This document shows, in pieces, positions 1 through 11,083 of a DNA stretch of 64,000 bases. The position numbers and the translations under genes are program-made. This stretch comes from Rhea pennata (Eukaryota > Chordata > Aves > Rheiformes > Rheidae): contig NC_084687.1 of NCBI RefSeq assembly GCF_028389875.1, forward strand, positions 6,112,157-6,176,156. The letters run 5' to 3'. The notes beneath the pieces are model-generated. The model was not told where the DNA came from. It worked only from the letters and a program-made list of their open reading frames with translations, and did not search any database. Position 1 is the stretch's first letter. Every line of letters begins with the position of its first letter.

Positions 1-4
1 TAAA

Positions 5-798
5 TGTTGCATCATCGATCGTCTCTTCAACTTCTACGTGGACAAAGTCTTCAAGCACTGCACGACCGAGGATTCCTATGTCAACCGAAAAATCAGCAGC
101 ATTGCCAACTCCTTCCTCAGCATCAAGAGGAAACTCACGCACTGTGTAAGTCTGGGTTACTCCTCAAGTTTATTTACCTCTGCTGTATTTGGCATATAAG
201 TAAGGCCAAACATTTTATAAAGTTACAACATCTTTATTTATCAAAATGGTTTTATCAAGAGATACATGGGAGAGTGACGTGAACAGCGGAGTTTGTGTGT
301 CCACTGAGAAGTTTTTGTATTTGCCTCTTTGTCAGCTAACTCCCAAGTTAGCCCTCAAAACTAGTATTTATACTGGCCCTTTCTATCAATGTGAATTCCC
401 AGCTGAAATCTGGCTTACGGAGTGAGCCTCTTTCACAGTTTCGCAAGGACTCAGTCTGTACAATAATTTCCATCACAGTTAGAAAGCGATTTCTTGTTTT
501 CAAAAATGAAAGCTCTGAACTAATGAATTTTATTTTATTCTTCTAGCATAACCAAAACATGTGCAAGTGTGGCCAGGAATCCATGGAGAAATTCAACCAA
601 ATACTTACCAACTACGAAGGGGTAAATTGATGACACTAAGTCTATTAATTAACGCAGGTACTCAGATTCACTTTAACACGTTATTGTTGCTCACAGCCTG
701 TTTCTGTCTGTCCATTTCAGCTGAATGTCACGTCTGCGGCAATTAAATCCTTAGGCGAGCTTGATATCCTACTAGACTGGATGGAGAAGTCTCGGTAG
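5..798 (+). CDS. IL19: IL-19/IL-20 subfamily cytokine, last three coding exons (partial)
   Basis: A secreted helical cytokine of the IL-10 family that signals through IL-20-type receptors on epithelium. Coding exons are 5–145, 547–621 and 721–798, joined in phase 0 with GTAAGT and GTAAAT donors and TTCTAG and TTTCAG acceptors; the stop is TAG at 796–798. The product starts at a Cys-Cys pair and contains the family signatures KISSIANSFLSIK, CKCGQESMEKF and SAAIKSLGELDILLDWMEK. An N-glycosylation site (NVT) lies at the start of the last exon. The signal peptide and first helix are upstream of the window. Residues mix IL-19 features (SAAIKSLGELD) with IL-20 features (CGxExMxKxxQIL, DWMEK). It may therefore represent the single IL-19/20 gene of birds; the symbol follows avian usage and could equally be IL20. 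Family assignment is firm, the exact paralogue is not. Confidence 0.88.
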
Positions 799-1540
799 AG
801 AGCAGCTGACGTTAACCACCCCGCGGAGGGTTTGTGAAGCTGCTCGAGCGCAGTGCACACGCCAGTGGCAGTCGGGAAAGTAATGTAGTGTTTCAGTGCT
901 GTTTCTCGCTGATTGTAGCTGACATTTGATCAAACACTAAGTGTTTTGCTAGCCAGGCAGGTCACCAGAAACACACTGGTAGAGTCTTGCATTAGGACAG
1001 AAATATCTAGTTCAATCAGATCAGCGTAGCACCCATTTCCTATCAAGCGATGCTCTCCAAGGAAAAGTCTAAAAAGGTTTTTTCCTGTGTTACTAGCAGA
1101 CACATGCTAGGAAAAATTAATAGAATTATTGTTTAAGTTACATGCTCTTTGTACAGGACTGTATATTCGTGAGTACTGGATCCCTGGTGGGTACTGATAG
1201 GGTCTGGTTAACGCTGCAGAGCAGCGCTTACAGATCTGGGCGCACTTCTAGCAAACTGCTGCCACTGGTGTGTTCTGCCTGAAACTAGTGAGCGGACAGA
1301 GGGAGAAGTGCTTGCAAGAGTAGCCCCCAGCAGGGATTTCAAGCCTTAAAAACCTGTATTTCCTTTTCAAATGGTGTTTTCTGCCTTATCAGTAATAGAA
1401 GCATTTTTAATGCAAGATACGTGGTTGTTGAACAGGAGGAAAAAGATCGTGTGTCCTATGTAATTTACTGACACTCAGTAATGCGTTTTGTGTAAATCGG
1501 TTGCACTTACTGTAAATAAACCGAAATCAAAACTGTTAAT
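799..1540 (+). other. 3'UTR and poly(A) signal of the IL-19/20-like gene
   Basis: About 740 bases of non-coding sequence follow the stop. A canonical AATAAA at 1515–1520 is followed within 25–40 bases by a GT-rich stretch (1539–1560), the normal layout for cleavage and polyadenylation. Confidence 0.7.
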
Positions 1541-1560
1541 CTGTGTTGGAGTGTGTTTGT

Positions 1561-4286
1561 CAAAATTCTAAAGAGCTGTTTCCTTCTTGTTGGTGAAATT
1601 TTTGAACAGAATTTAGCAAGTGTCCTTTCATAATAGGTACAGTTGTAAGGATTCAGACATAGAAAAAAGCCCTGAGAACGTGTCCCTAAATGCTAGTGAC
1701 TTAAAAAAACAAACAAGCAAGCAAAAAAAAAAAGCAATGTTGTTATTTTTAATAGTCGCCAGAAAACTGGAGGGCTAAGAACGCTCTGATTTTTGTTTTG
1801 TTGGTTTCGTGTGGTTTTCTCTTTTGTTGTTAAAGGCAAGCCGACGTGTTTGCTGTGACCTCGGGAGCGAGATTGGCCTGAGACTCGCTGTGAATCACGA
1901 CAGTTCACTGCTGAGCTGGGGCAGGCGTCCGAGGGCAGCGAGCGGCCCCATTCGCTGGAAGCCGAGCGACCCGGCCAGAGCGGTGGGAACGTGTTTGGTG
2001 GCGTGGAAAGGAGGGGGTGAGGTGCTTCACGGCGTCCGGGCATGTGGTGGGACCATCGGCCGCCCCAGCTGCGAGCAGTAACGCAAACGGCCCCTCCTGC
2101 TTCCCTGGATTCTTGCTCCTTACATCGTGCAAATGGCTTTTTAAAATTTCTTGTCGCTGGGAAATGTTTCCTAAAGTAAGGTAATTTTTAATTTTGATAT
2201 ATTTTTTTCGAGGCGCAGTTTCCTCCCTCAGGGGATGGCAACTGAACTGACATTTGCTCTTGCCTTGGGGCTCTTTCCCCCCCAGCTGGCTGCACGTGCC
2301 TTGCTCGAGGCTGGCAGCCCTCCAGCCTTAGCATGTCTAGTAATGGAGTTTTCCTGCCGTGTTCCTCTGACACACGGCTCGAGCGAGGCTGCAGGGCAGA
2401 CGTCTGACCTGGCTTTGCTCTGCCATGTTCCCAGCTCGGGCAATTCCTAACGGTGCCGCAGAGGCGGTTTCCAGGAGCGGCTTCGGGCGGCCGCGCGCGG
2501 AGGTGGCACCGGGAAAGGCGGCAGCCGGGCACCGACCGGGGGGCCCCCGGGAGCCGCTGCTGGCGCCGGCTCCGGCCGTGTCGTCCCAGCGGCTCCGGAT
2601 CGCTCCTCGGGCGGGCGGGCGGGATTTATTCCACCCCAAGCTCCCTCCTTGCTTCTCCTCCCTCCCCTGCTCCATACGTGTTCCAACATTTCCGGTTCCA
2701 TTTGCCTTCAGCGTTGTCCCTGGAGCCTCCTTCCAGGTGCACACCCTCTCCGGCTGCACCGGGATAACTCACCCGCTGGCAGCAGCGCCGGGCGGGCGCG
2801 GGCCCGTCCCGCCCCGAGCGCCTCGTGCTCTCTTCTAGGCCCTCACCCCGCGCTGTCGAGGGGCCCCCGCCCGCGCGAAGGGGGCACCCACCACGCCGCC
2901 GACCCGCGAGCGGCCCTGGGGGGCCCGGGCAGGGCTCCTCGTGCTCCCCGTCCTGCACGCTTCGTAGCTTGCCGTTGCGGTGAGCGGGCTCCGGGGACGC
3001 GCGTGCGCCCGCGCCCTTCCGCTCTTCTGCCCCTCGTCCAACGTCCCCAACGCCCCTTGCCTTAGCCCAACAGGCGCCGCAGCGTCTCCTGCTCCTCTGC
3101 TTTGTCAAAGCTGTTCAGCATCGCTGCTTCCCGGCTTGCTCTGCCCGCCGGGTTTTTAGGTTTCTGCATCGGGATCTTACTGACGGATACCACCGCCCAT
3201 GCGGCTATTTTTAAATCCATGCATGACTAAATTTCTCTCCCGTGTCTGGTCACCCGTTCTAGGAGACGAGACCTGGAGACCTTGTTAAATTCCGGTCGCC
3301 CTCGCTTCTGCCTGGGTTAAGAGCAAACTCGGTCCGGGAAAACGCACGGGAGCAGCCGGCGGCTCGGCACCCGTGGCGCTCGGCGGCTCCCGCCGCGGAC
3401 CGGCAGCGGGGGCTCGAGGGAGCTGCTCTGGGGAGCTGAGCCTGCGCTCAGCAGCAGGGCTTGCTCGCGATGTCCTCGTGGCCGGCAGCGGCGGCCCCCG
3501 CCGGACCGTCCTGCAGCGGGAAAACGAAGGGAAGGAGCTGGGAGGGGGGGTCGGTCGAAAAGGGGGAGCTAATCTTTATTTATTGCAGGATTTGCGCTTC
3601 GTATTTTTATGCTTTTTCTACGTAGTGTAGCAGGATCTGGAAATAAAGGAAACGCAGCTGCCTCTGCGCGATCCCAGCCCTCGGGGCCCGGCGCGCTCCC
3701 GGGAACGTTACTCGCGTGTCGTCTAAGGGAGCGTGTAAATATCAGTATTCGTGCAGCTCCCGAGGAAGCTCCACTTCCAGCCCCGGGCGGGGGTCTGTGC
3801 CCGCCGCGGGGGAAGCGGAGACGGAGGATGCTCCCGCAAGCCGGCGCCGGGTCCCGCCGCGCGTCTGCCCCGGCGGCAGGCGTGGGAAAACGAGGAGGGC
3901 AGCTGGGGCGCGGGAGGGGAGCGCTGGCCCGGGGGAGAGGCCCCCGAGGGGCAGGCGGGGGCCTCCGGGCTTCGGTGGAAGGGACGGGGCTGGGTGGCAG
4001 CCGGGCTGCGGGGCAAAGCCGATGCTCGTCGCGGAAGCGGGGCTGCTCCGGGGGGGCTGCTCCCCCCCCGCCCCGGGCTGCTGCAGCCCTCGAGGGCATC
4101 TTCCCGCGGGCCAAGCCCCGGGGGCCAGGGCCCCGCTCCCCGAGGAAGGCAGGAGCGGGATGCTGCTGCTGCAGAGGTGCTGGCACCTTCCCCCCCTCCC
4201 CCAAAAGGAGCCCGGTCCTGGCGCTCCGCCACGGCCACCCTGCCCCTGCCGCAAGGCCGCCTGCTCTGCGCAAGGCCACTGCATTC
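1561..4286. other. Intergenic GC-rich stretch, no gene seen
   Basis: This lies between the cytokine 3' end and the PIGR poly(A) signal. From about 2.4 kb it is CpG-dense and opens long overlapping frames on both strands. Their products are low-complexity Arg/Pro/Gly/Ala and resemble no family I know. I see no convincing exon. Confidence 0.5.
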
Positions 4287-5110
4287 TTTATTGCTGAATA
4301 TTGTGCATAAAAACGCGCCCGGCCGCCTCGGGCACTGCCGACTGCAATCGAAAGCGGAGAAGGATCAAAAGAGCGAGTCATTTTTCGAAAGTGTTTTCCA
4401 GCTGCCTTTAAAATAGGGTGAGATTATTAAGCGCGTTCCCTGATCCTCGGGAGCCCGCCGCAGCGCGGGCGGCGGGGAGGCTGAGCCGCTCGAGCCGCCG
4501 TCCCTCCCCGCGCCGCTCTCCCGGGGCGCGGGGCAGCGCGCTCCTCCCCGCGCCGCCCCTCCGAGCTGAATTTTAGCAAGAGAAGATCAAGCCGAAGCAA
4601 GCGGTGGCGGCGCCGCGGCGGCCGCGGGGGTCACACCGCGTCCCCGCCGCCCTCGGCCGCGGGCCCCTGCGCCACGGCGCTCGCCTGCAGCAGGAAAGCC
4701 GAGTAGGCGACGTCGGCGTCCTCCTTGGAGCTCTGCAGGGGCGGCAAGGGCAGCGTTACCGGGCGGCAGCCCGGGCTTTCCCGGCCGCGGCCGCGCCGGC
4801 CCCAAACCGCGGCTCCCCGGTGCTCGGCTCGGCTCTGGGCGCTCGCGGCACCGAGACGCGGCCGCCGGTCGAGGGCGTTCGGGAGGTGCTCGAAGGCCCC
4901 CCCCCCCCGCTCCCCTTACCCTTTTCGCCTTCTTGGCCTCGGCGGCGCATTCAGCCTCGCTCGCGGTGGTTACGAACTCTGAAAGGGAAGGTGTTGGTTA
5001 GGGGGCCGCCGGGGCTTTCTCCTCTTCCCGTCCTGCCCGGAGCGGGGCCGCGGAGGAGCAGCACCGCTCGCCCCGCCGGCGCGTACCGTCGCCCCCGATG
5101 CGCATCTCCT
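2440..5110. promoter_or_regulatory. Long CpG-dense tract over the PIGR 3' end
   Basis: CpG dinucleotides are frequent through about 2.7 kb, covering the last two PIGR exons and downstream DNA. No transcription start was identified. It may reflect microchromosome-like base composition rather than a promoter. Confidence 0.4.
4287..4292 (-). terminator. PIGR poly(A) signal (AATAAA on minus strand)
   Basis: The plus strand reads TTTATT, giving AATAAA on the minus strand about 340 bases after the PIGR stop. It is the first canonical signal downstream of the coding region. Confidence 0.6.
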
Positions 5111-7111
5111 GGCTCTCCTTCATGCAGGCGTTGTCGTTCGCGCCGTACTCCCTGGTGCCCTCGAACTCCGACATGCTGATGTTCGTCCTGTAGCTCCCGA
5201 CGGAAACCAGGTCTGCGAAAAGGGAGACGAGGGATGTGCAACCCTTCTCCCGAGCCGGGGCTGCCTCTTCTTTGGCGCGAGGACTGAGGGGCTCCGCGTG
5301 TTCCCGCATTAGGAGCAGCTGCGGAGCCTGGTGCGTGCAGTGCATGGCATGGTGTGCGGAGTGGTGCGCTGCACGGTGCGCGGCACGGTGTGCAGAGTGG
5401 TGCGTGGCATGCTGCACGGCACGGTGCGCAGAGCGGTGCGCGGCATGGCGTGCAGCACGGTGTGCAGAGTGGTGCGCGGCACGGTGCACAGCACGGTGTG
5501 CAGAGTGGTGCGCGGCACGGTGCACAGCACGGTGCGCAGCACGGTGTGCAGAGTGGTGCGCGGCACGGTGCGCGGCATGGTGTGCAGCACGGTGTGCAGA
5601 GTGGTGCACAGCACGGTGTGCAGCACGGTGTGCAGAGTGGTGCGCGGCACGGTGCACAGCACGGTGCGCAGCACGGTGTGCAGAGTGGTGCGCGGCACGG
5701 TGCGCGGCATGGTGTGCAGCACGGTGTGCAGAGTGGTGCACAGCACGGTGTGCAGCACGGTGTGCAGAGTGGTGCGCGGCACGGTGCACAGCACGGTGCG
5801 CAGCACGGTGCGCAGAGTGGTGCGCGGCATGGCGTGCAGCACGGTGCGCAGAGTGGTGCATGGCACGGTGCACAGCACGGTGCGCAGAGTGGTGCATGGT
5901 GCAGTGCGTGGTGTGGTGCACGGCACGGTGTGCCTTGGTGTCCACCCCCACCGTGCTGGGCTGGCTGCTTCCCCGAGCTTCCCATCGGGTGAGCGGCACC
6001 AGGGGCCGGCAGAGACCGTGCCGCGCGCGAGCCTCTCCTCTGCCCTAACCGCGCTGGCTCCCGCAGCGCGACCGCGCGAGGCAGGGACTCACCAGATCGC
6101 TTCACCTGTCTGTACTTGTAAACAGCAAAAACCGTGCCCAGGATCAGGAACGCAGCACCGACGGGGACCAGGGCGGAAAGGAGCACGCTCGAGCCGCGGC
6201 CTTCTCCGGAGCTGGAATTGGAAGATGTAACGTTCAGCTGTGAAATGACTTTTTTGAATGATGCAAGATGAATTCTCAGCAGTCTAAAATACGTAGAGAA
6301 CAGCAGCCCTGAGCAAGCAGGACGCAATTCAACCAGTGAGCTGGATCCAAGCGCGTTGCAGGAGGATAAATAGGTTGGTTGATTGGAGTAAGTGTGTGTG
6401 TGTGTATATATATATATGTGTGTGTGTGTGTGTATATATGTATATGTATATATATCTATATGTATATGTAAGTAAGAGGAAGATAAGTAGGTTGGAGGTA
6501 GTGCCATAAGGGCTAGATTAGCTGCCTCGCTATAAACATGTAAAGGAAAACTCTCTAATTTTGATAGAAGTATTATTTTAAAAGCAGTTTTTCTGTATCT
6601 GGAATTCCTAATCATTCTTGTTCTTATATTTTCTTACCTGGGCTGGAGAATAATTTCACCTCTTCCTGCCCTTTAAAGGAAGTGCAAGCAACTTTCTGCT
6701 GTAACTTTTATTCTTATTTTCCCTCTGATATTTTAATCTAAGTTCTCCGAGGACAGCAATTGCTTAGTTGTTAAACCGCCTAGTCTGCAAACACAGCATG
6801 AACAACGAGCTAAGATAAACTTCTCGAGAGTAATAAACGGCAAAGGCCTGGAAGGGACTAACCTGTCTGCGACGGCCGGGCTTTCCGCTCCACCGCCGCT
6901 GCTGGCCCGGCCTTGGGGAATAACGGCGCCTTGGCCATCGGCGGGAGCGTCGACGTCCAAAAGCTCCGGGCTGGGGTTGGCGGCGCTTTCCACGGCGACC
7001 CTGGCTGCGGGAGAAGGGAGGTAAGTGTGGCCGGGCAGCAGCGCGCGGGAAAACCGTGTTTTGGGCATGTGGCCCTGTATATATGTGTGTGTGTGTGTGT
7101 ATACATACATA

Positions 7112-7158
<47 letters not shown>

Positions 7159-7615
7159 ACACACACACATACATATGCATGCATATATATATACATATAT
7201 ATACATATATATATATATATATATGCAACTCTAAATTATGGTTTAGATGCCTGAATCAACTTATCTCAAAGCAATTTGACGCAAAAATCTCAAGTAGGCT
7301 CCCTCAGTATTCACATGTACACTTTTGAGATTTCTTGCGTTTTTAAGTCCTGTTTTTGCAATATTGCAAGAACAAAACTTGAATTCTCAGTTTGCCTTTA
7401 TTTCTTGCTCTTCACCCACCGGGGGCAGTGAAACGAGACTGCTCCTCTCTAACCGGTTTCACTTTCTGACGATCACGCGTTCGGGCAGGTTAGGCTCCAC
7501 GCAGGATTGCTAAAGCGATGCTATGCTACTTCTCTGCTTCCAACAACATCCCTTCTCAAGAAAAACATTTTCGTTCCAAAATACTGCAGGAAAGCCAAGA
7601 CCTGGCCCCTTGCTT

Positions 7616-7646
<31 letters not shown>

Positions 7647-10600
7647 GGTTGGTGGCTGCTCCTCCTTTCCTGCTCCCTACGGTTTTCCTATCTCTTAAGA
7701 CCATAGGCTCCCTGGGGTAAGTTGCATCTCCTAACTACATGCGGCCTTTTACGTGGTAGATATCGGATGCCGCGTAATCTAAATGATGCCATAGACTGTA
7801 ATAGCAACAATTACTAGGAACAGAGTCAAAAAGGAGAAAATGAGGTGGAAGGAAGTGATTTTTAGAGACTTGTTTTTCTTAATGACTGGGAATGAGGAGG
7901 TGGCAGATACGAGTGAGTGATGAGAGCATCTACAAAAATTTGCAGTAAATCAAAGTGATCTTGGTTGTCTGGATACGAGCATTTCTGTTTTGAGGTGCTG
8001 CAACCTAGTGGATACGGAAAGCATTTTGTTCTCGGTAGAAGGCAGCATGATTCCATAGCATGAAAGCTCCTGCCTGCTTTTGCCTTGGAGCTCACCTCCA
8101 AGTACTCGTAGGTACACTGCCATGGTTTCCCTGTAGATGCCCTTGTGTTTCACTCCACACCAGTACCAGCCTTGGTCTGTCAGTGCCACAGGGTCAAAGT
8201 TTAGGAAAAGTGTCTTGTTGTCCTTGTCACAGTCAATTTTCAGCTGCGGGTGGCTTTGGTTGGAAGCTGCCAGAGGCGTGCAGCCGTTGCTGGTCCACTT
8301 GCACCAGTGCTTCTCGTAGGAGTAGTACTTGCATGGGTAAGAGCAAGCTAAATGTGCCTGCGAACCTACATTTGCTTCCACTTCTTTCTTTCCTGTCAAA
8401 CTAGGTTCCCCTGTGAGGGAGAGAAACAGTGAGACTGAGGTTAGCAGTTTTGGTAGTAGTCACAGCAGCAAATAGGTAGCAATACTGCAATGGTGGACCA
8501 CGAGACACATTTTTGAGGAAAAGTGCTCCTTACACTGCTAAATCAATCCAAGTTGCTGTATACACGTTTCTGGATGAATGCTGTTTGTGAGGCTTAAGAG
8601 ATAGTTGATGAAATGCTGTTTGCAAACAGTTCCCCACAAAGCTGGAACCTTCCGTTTCCATTGTAAAACTACTAGAGGAAAAATCATTGCAAAATTTTGC
8701 CTTGCGAGACAGAAGTTCAGATTCAGAACTTGTGTCTCCGTGAAATGTGACATTTGTTCTTTCGTGGTGCTTAGGAGGTTATTTCATACCCACTGTGCAG
8801 GCAGAGAGAACCACTAATGTGTGTGCTCATACCGTCTATGATCTTCAGCTCCTTTGATGATTTCCTTTCTCTGCTCTCGTCTGTCATACACCAGTAGTAG
8901 CCTTCGTCACTGTCTGCCAGCTGGTTCAGGGTGATGGTAAATGTGCCATTCTCCACGTCATCGTGTAAGATTACTCTTCCTTCGTACAAGTCTGACACAA
9001 ACCCAGAGCTACTTATTATCCGAGAACACCCATTTTTTCTCCACTTGCACCAGTACTTCACTGAGCTTATTTCTCTAGGATTGTAGTGGCATTCAGCAAC
9101 TACCGAACCTCCTTTCACTCCAAATATTGTGTGTTTTCCTTGAGGAACATCTGTCCCTGGAGATACAAAATGAAACGGCAGTTATACCATGTGTTCGGCA
9201 TGTATACCGGGAAGTTCAACCATGTGGCAATCTCACAAGAGAATAAATATTATCAGGTTAAACAAAGTTATACTTGCCTGCTGGAACAAGACTGGGTCAA
9301 GCTCTGAGCTACCGATGGTAGGAGACCATCCTTCCTAGGCTGGTTAGGAATTGATCATAAAGGACCTGTCTGGTTTTTCCTTTTACCAAATTCAGTGGGT
9401 TATTGTTGTCTTTGTGTATTTACTTTGCAAGGGGAAGGGCAGGTCTTTTCCTTCCTATATAAATTATTTTGAAATTTAAGGAATTAAAAGACTGGAAGAG
9501 ATAGTCTTCCTGTCTCAAACCTGTGAGAAGAATTTGCCTTCTTGAGTTTTGGGCTAGCAAGAGTAATTCACCAGGAAAATAGCTAACCACTGCCAGGAAA
9601 ATTAACTCTCAAGGTACAAGTCTGGGCTTCATCATTGACGATTTAGTACACTACTGATAGATACATGAATAGAAAGAAGGATCTATATGAGAAGATAGAA
9701 TAATAGCACTCTAGATATAGAAATTAAAATTCTTGTTAAGTAAAATTAGAGCATTAGTACTACTCTTAAAGAGGAGCAGAGATGAAGGGAAACCATATAG
9801 GCCTCTTGGGAATAGCTCACTGACCTTCATAGACGTGCAAATCCAGTTCCTTAGTTTCTCCAGTCTCTCCGTATACCCCAACACCACACAAGTACAGCCC
9901 TGAGTCCTCCCAGGCCAGCTGAGTCATCATGATGCTGTACGTCCCTGCAGGTTGCTGACTGCTCAGCAAAATGCGCCCTGCATATTCTTCATCCACCTTC
10001 CCATAAGTATCGATGATGTTTCGGCAGCCAGATTTCTCCATCTTGCACAAGTACTTCCTTTCGCTCGCATACTCTGCACCAAAGCTGCAGGACATGGTCA
10101 CAGAGCCTTGGCGCTCCACGTAGAAGAGTTCGGCTTCCTCAGGTATGTTTGGACCTGTGAGAAGGTGCACCAGTCAATGTCCAGCGCCCGCGCTGCCAGT
10201 TCAGTTCATCTAATTTTTATGCTGGATTAGCGGTCAAACAAAATTTTACTCTATAAGAACACCAGGGACAGAGAAATTGAAAACTGCCATTTCCTGAAAG
10301 TACGGGAGATCCAGACACTGTGCCTAGAGAGACCTCCCATAGAGCCTCAGTAAAAAGGGAAAAAGAAAAGAGAGAAAGAAAAACAATACCGTAAGGTTGT
10401 TACCTTCAGAAACATCCACCTTGACTTGGAAGGAGAGCGATCTGCCATTGAGACCAAGACCACATCGGTAAGTGCCTCTGTCCCCCAGTGCTAGCCGTGA
10501 AATATTGATTAGGAATATGCCTTGCTCGGGGTAGTCAGTGATGGATGCTCTGCCTTGGTAGCCTGCAGCCGTGTAGCCGTTGGAAGAGATGATGGTCTGG

Positions 10601-11069
10601 CAGCTCCTCATTGACTCCCTGCACCAATACTTTCTGTCGTGCCTGTTCACCTTGGTTTGGGGGTAGAAGCATTTCACAGTAACTGATCCATCCAGCAAAC
10701 CATTCACCTCCCTCGGTCCAAACACAGGGTTCAAAACTGCAAGAAGAAAACATGCTGCAGTAAGTGTCTGGTGTGCTACACGACCTGGCGGGACTGCAGA
10801 AAAGGTCTGGTGTGCCAGGCAGACCAGGCCCCAGGCGGCAGCATCGCCGGGCTGCGAGGCCCCAGTGCAGCGATGGGTGCTGCCGGGACAGAGGGAGCCC
10901 CCGAACCCTGCTCCCCCCAGTAATTCCTCATCTGCTCTTATGCTGCCTGCGAGCAGCCAGCTGCTGCCGTGGGCACGCTTCACTTACTTGCTTCTTTGGG
11001 CGGGTATTTGCTTCTGGCAGACTCAGCGTGCAGGAGGGAGAGCAGGAAGATGACCACTAGGAAAGTCAT
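4631..11069 (-). CDS. PIGR: Polymeric immunoglobulin receptor, complete coding region (10 exons)
   Basis: Carries polymeric IgA/IgM across mucosal epithelium from the basolateral to the apical face. Coding exons in transcript order: 11069–10988 (signal peptide), 10736–10404, 10154–9825, 9156–8833 and 8410–8096 (Ig-V domains), 7004–6863 (linker), 6211–6093 (membrane), 5212–5087, 4978–4920 and 4732–4631 (tail). Every junction keeps frame and gives 643 residues. Domain 1 has [10 protein letters not shown], matching the IgA-binding CDR1 loop of mammalian D1. The others carry the paired Cys and YxC or WYWCG motifs. They match mammalian D1, D3, D4 and D5, so D2 is absent, as known for birds. The tail has [17 protein letters not shown] and [10 protein letters not shown], conserved sorting and transcytosis sequences. 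The ATG follows an acceptor at 11084–11085, so a non-coding first exon must lie upstream. Confidence 0.95.
5318..5935. repeat. Nested minisatellite: 12-bp unit inside a 132-bp higher-order unit
   Basis: The unit is close to GCACGGTGYGCA alternating with GAGTGGTGCGCG. A higher-order block of eleven units (132 bp) recurs with equivalent points at 502, 634 and 766 past 5000. The array fills most of the 880-bp PIGR intron between the membrane exon (ends 6093) and the first tail exon (starts 5212). Many units contain GCACGGTGC, an interrupted palindrome able to fold. Because the unit length is a multiple of three and lacks stops, several frames stay open and give artefactual Cys- or His-rich proteins. 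Confidence 0.95.
6389..6470. repeat. (TG)n/(TA)n microsatellite in a PIGR intron
   Basis: Alternating TG and TA runs lie between the linker and membrane exons of PIGR. Confidence 0.95.
7076..7225. repeat. (TG)n/(TA)n/(CA)n compound microsatellite in a PIGR intron
   Basis: About 150 bases of mixed TG, TA and CA dinucleotide repeats start about 70 bases upstream, in transcript direction, of the linker exon. Short open frames here (YIYIYI type) are repeat artefacts. Confidence 0.95.
7614..7648. repeat. (TG)n followed by a G homopolymer
   Basis: A TG run turns into about 19 consecutive G on the plus strand, within the PIGR intron between domain 5 and the linker. Long G runs are prone to sequencing error and quadruplex formation. 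Confidence 0.9.
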
Positions 11070-11083
11070 TTTGCTTTCATTCC

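Noticed and set aside
3569-4381. Long GC-rich open frames on both strands right of the cytokine
   Set aside because: Low-complexity Arg/Pro/Gly/Ala products in all frames at once, no family motifs; an effect of high GC and few stops.
5236-6230. Cys/His/Val-rich repeat proteins of 200–330 residues in several frames
   Set aside because: Products of the 12-bp minisatellite; open only because the unit is a multiple of three without stops.
6733-7234. YIYIYI-type open frames
   Set aside because: Dinucleotide microsatellite translation.
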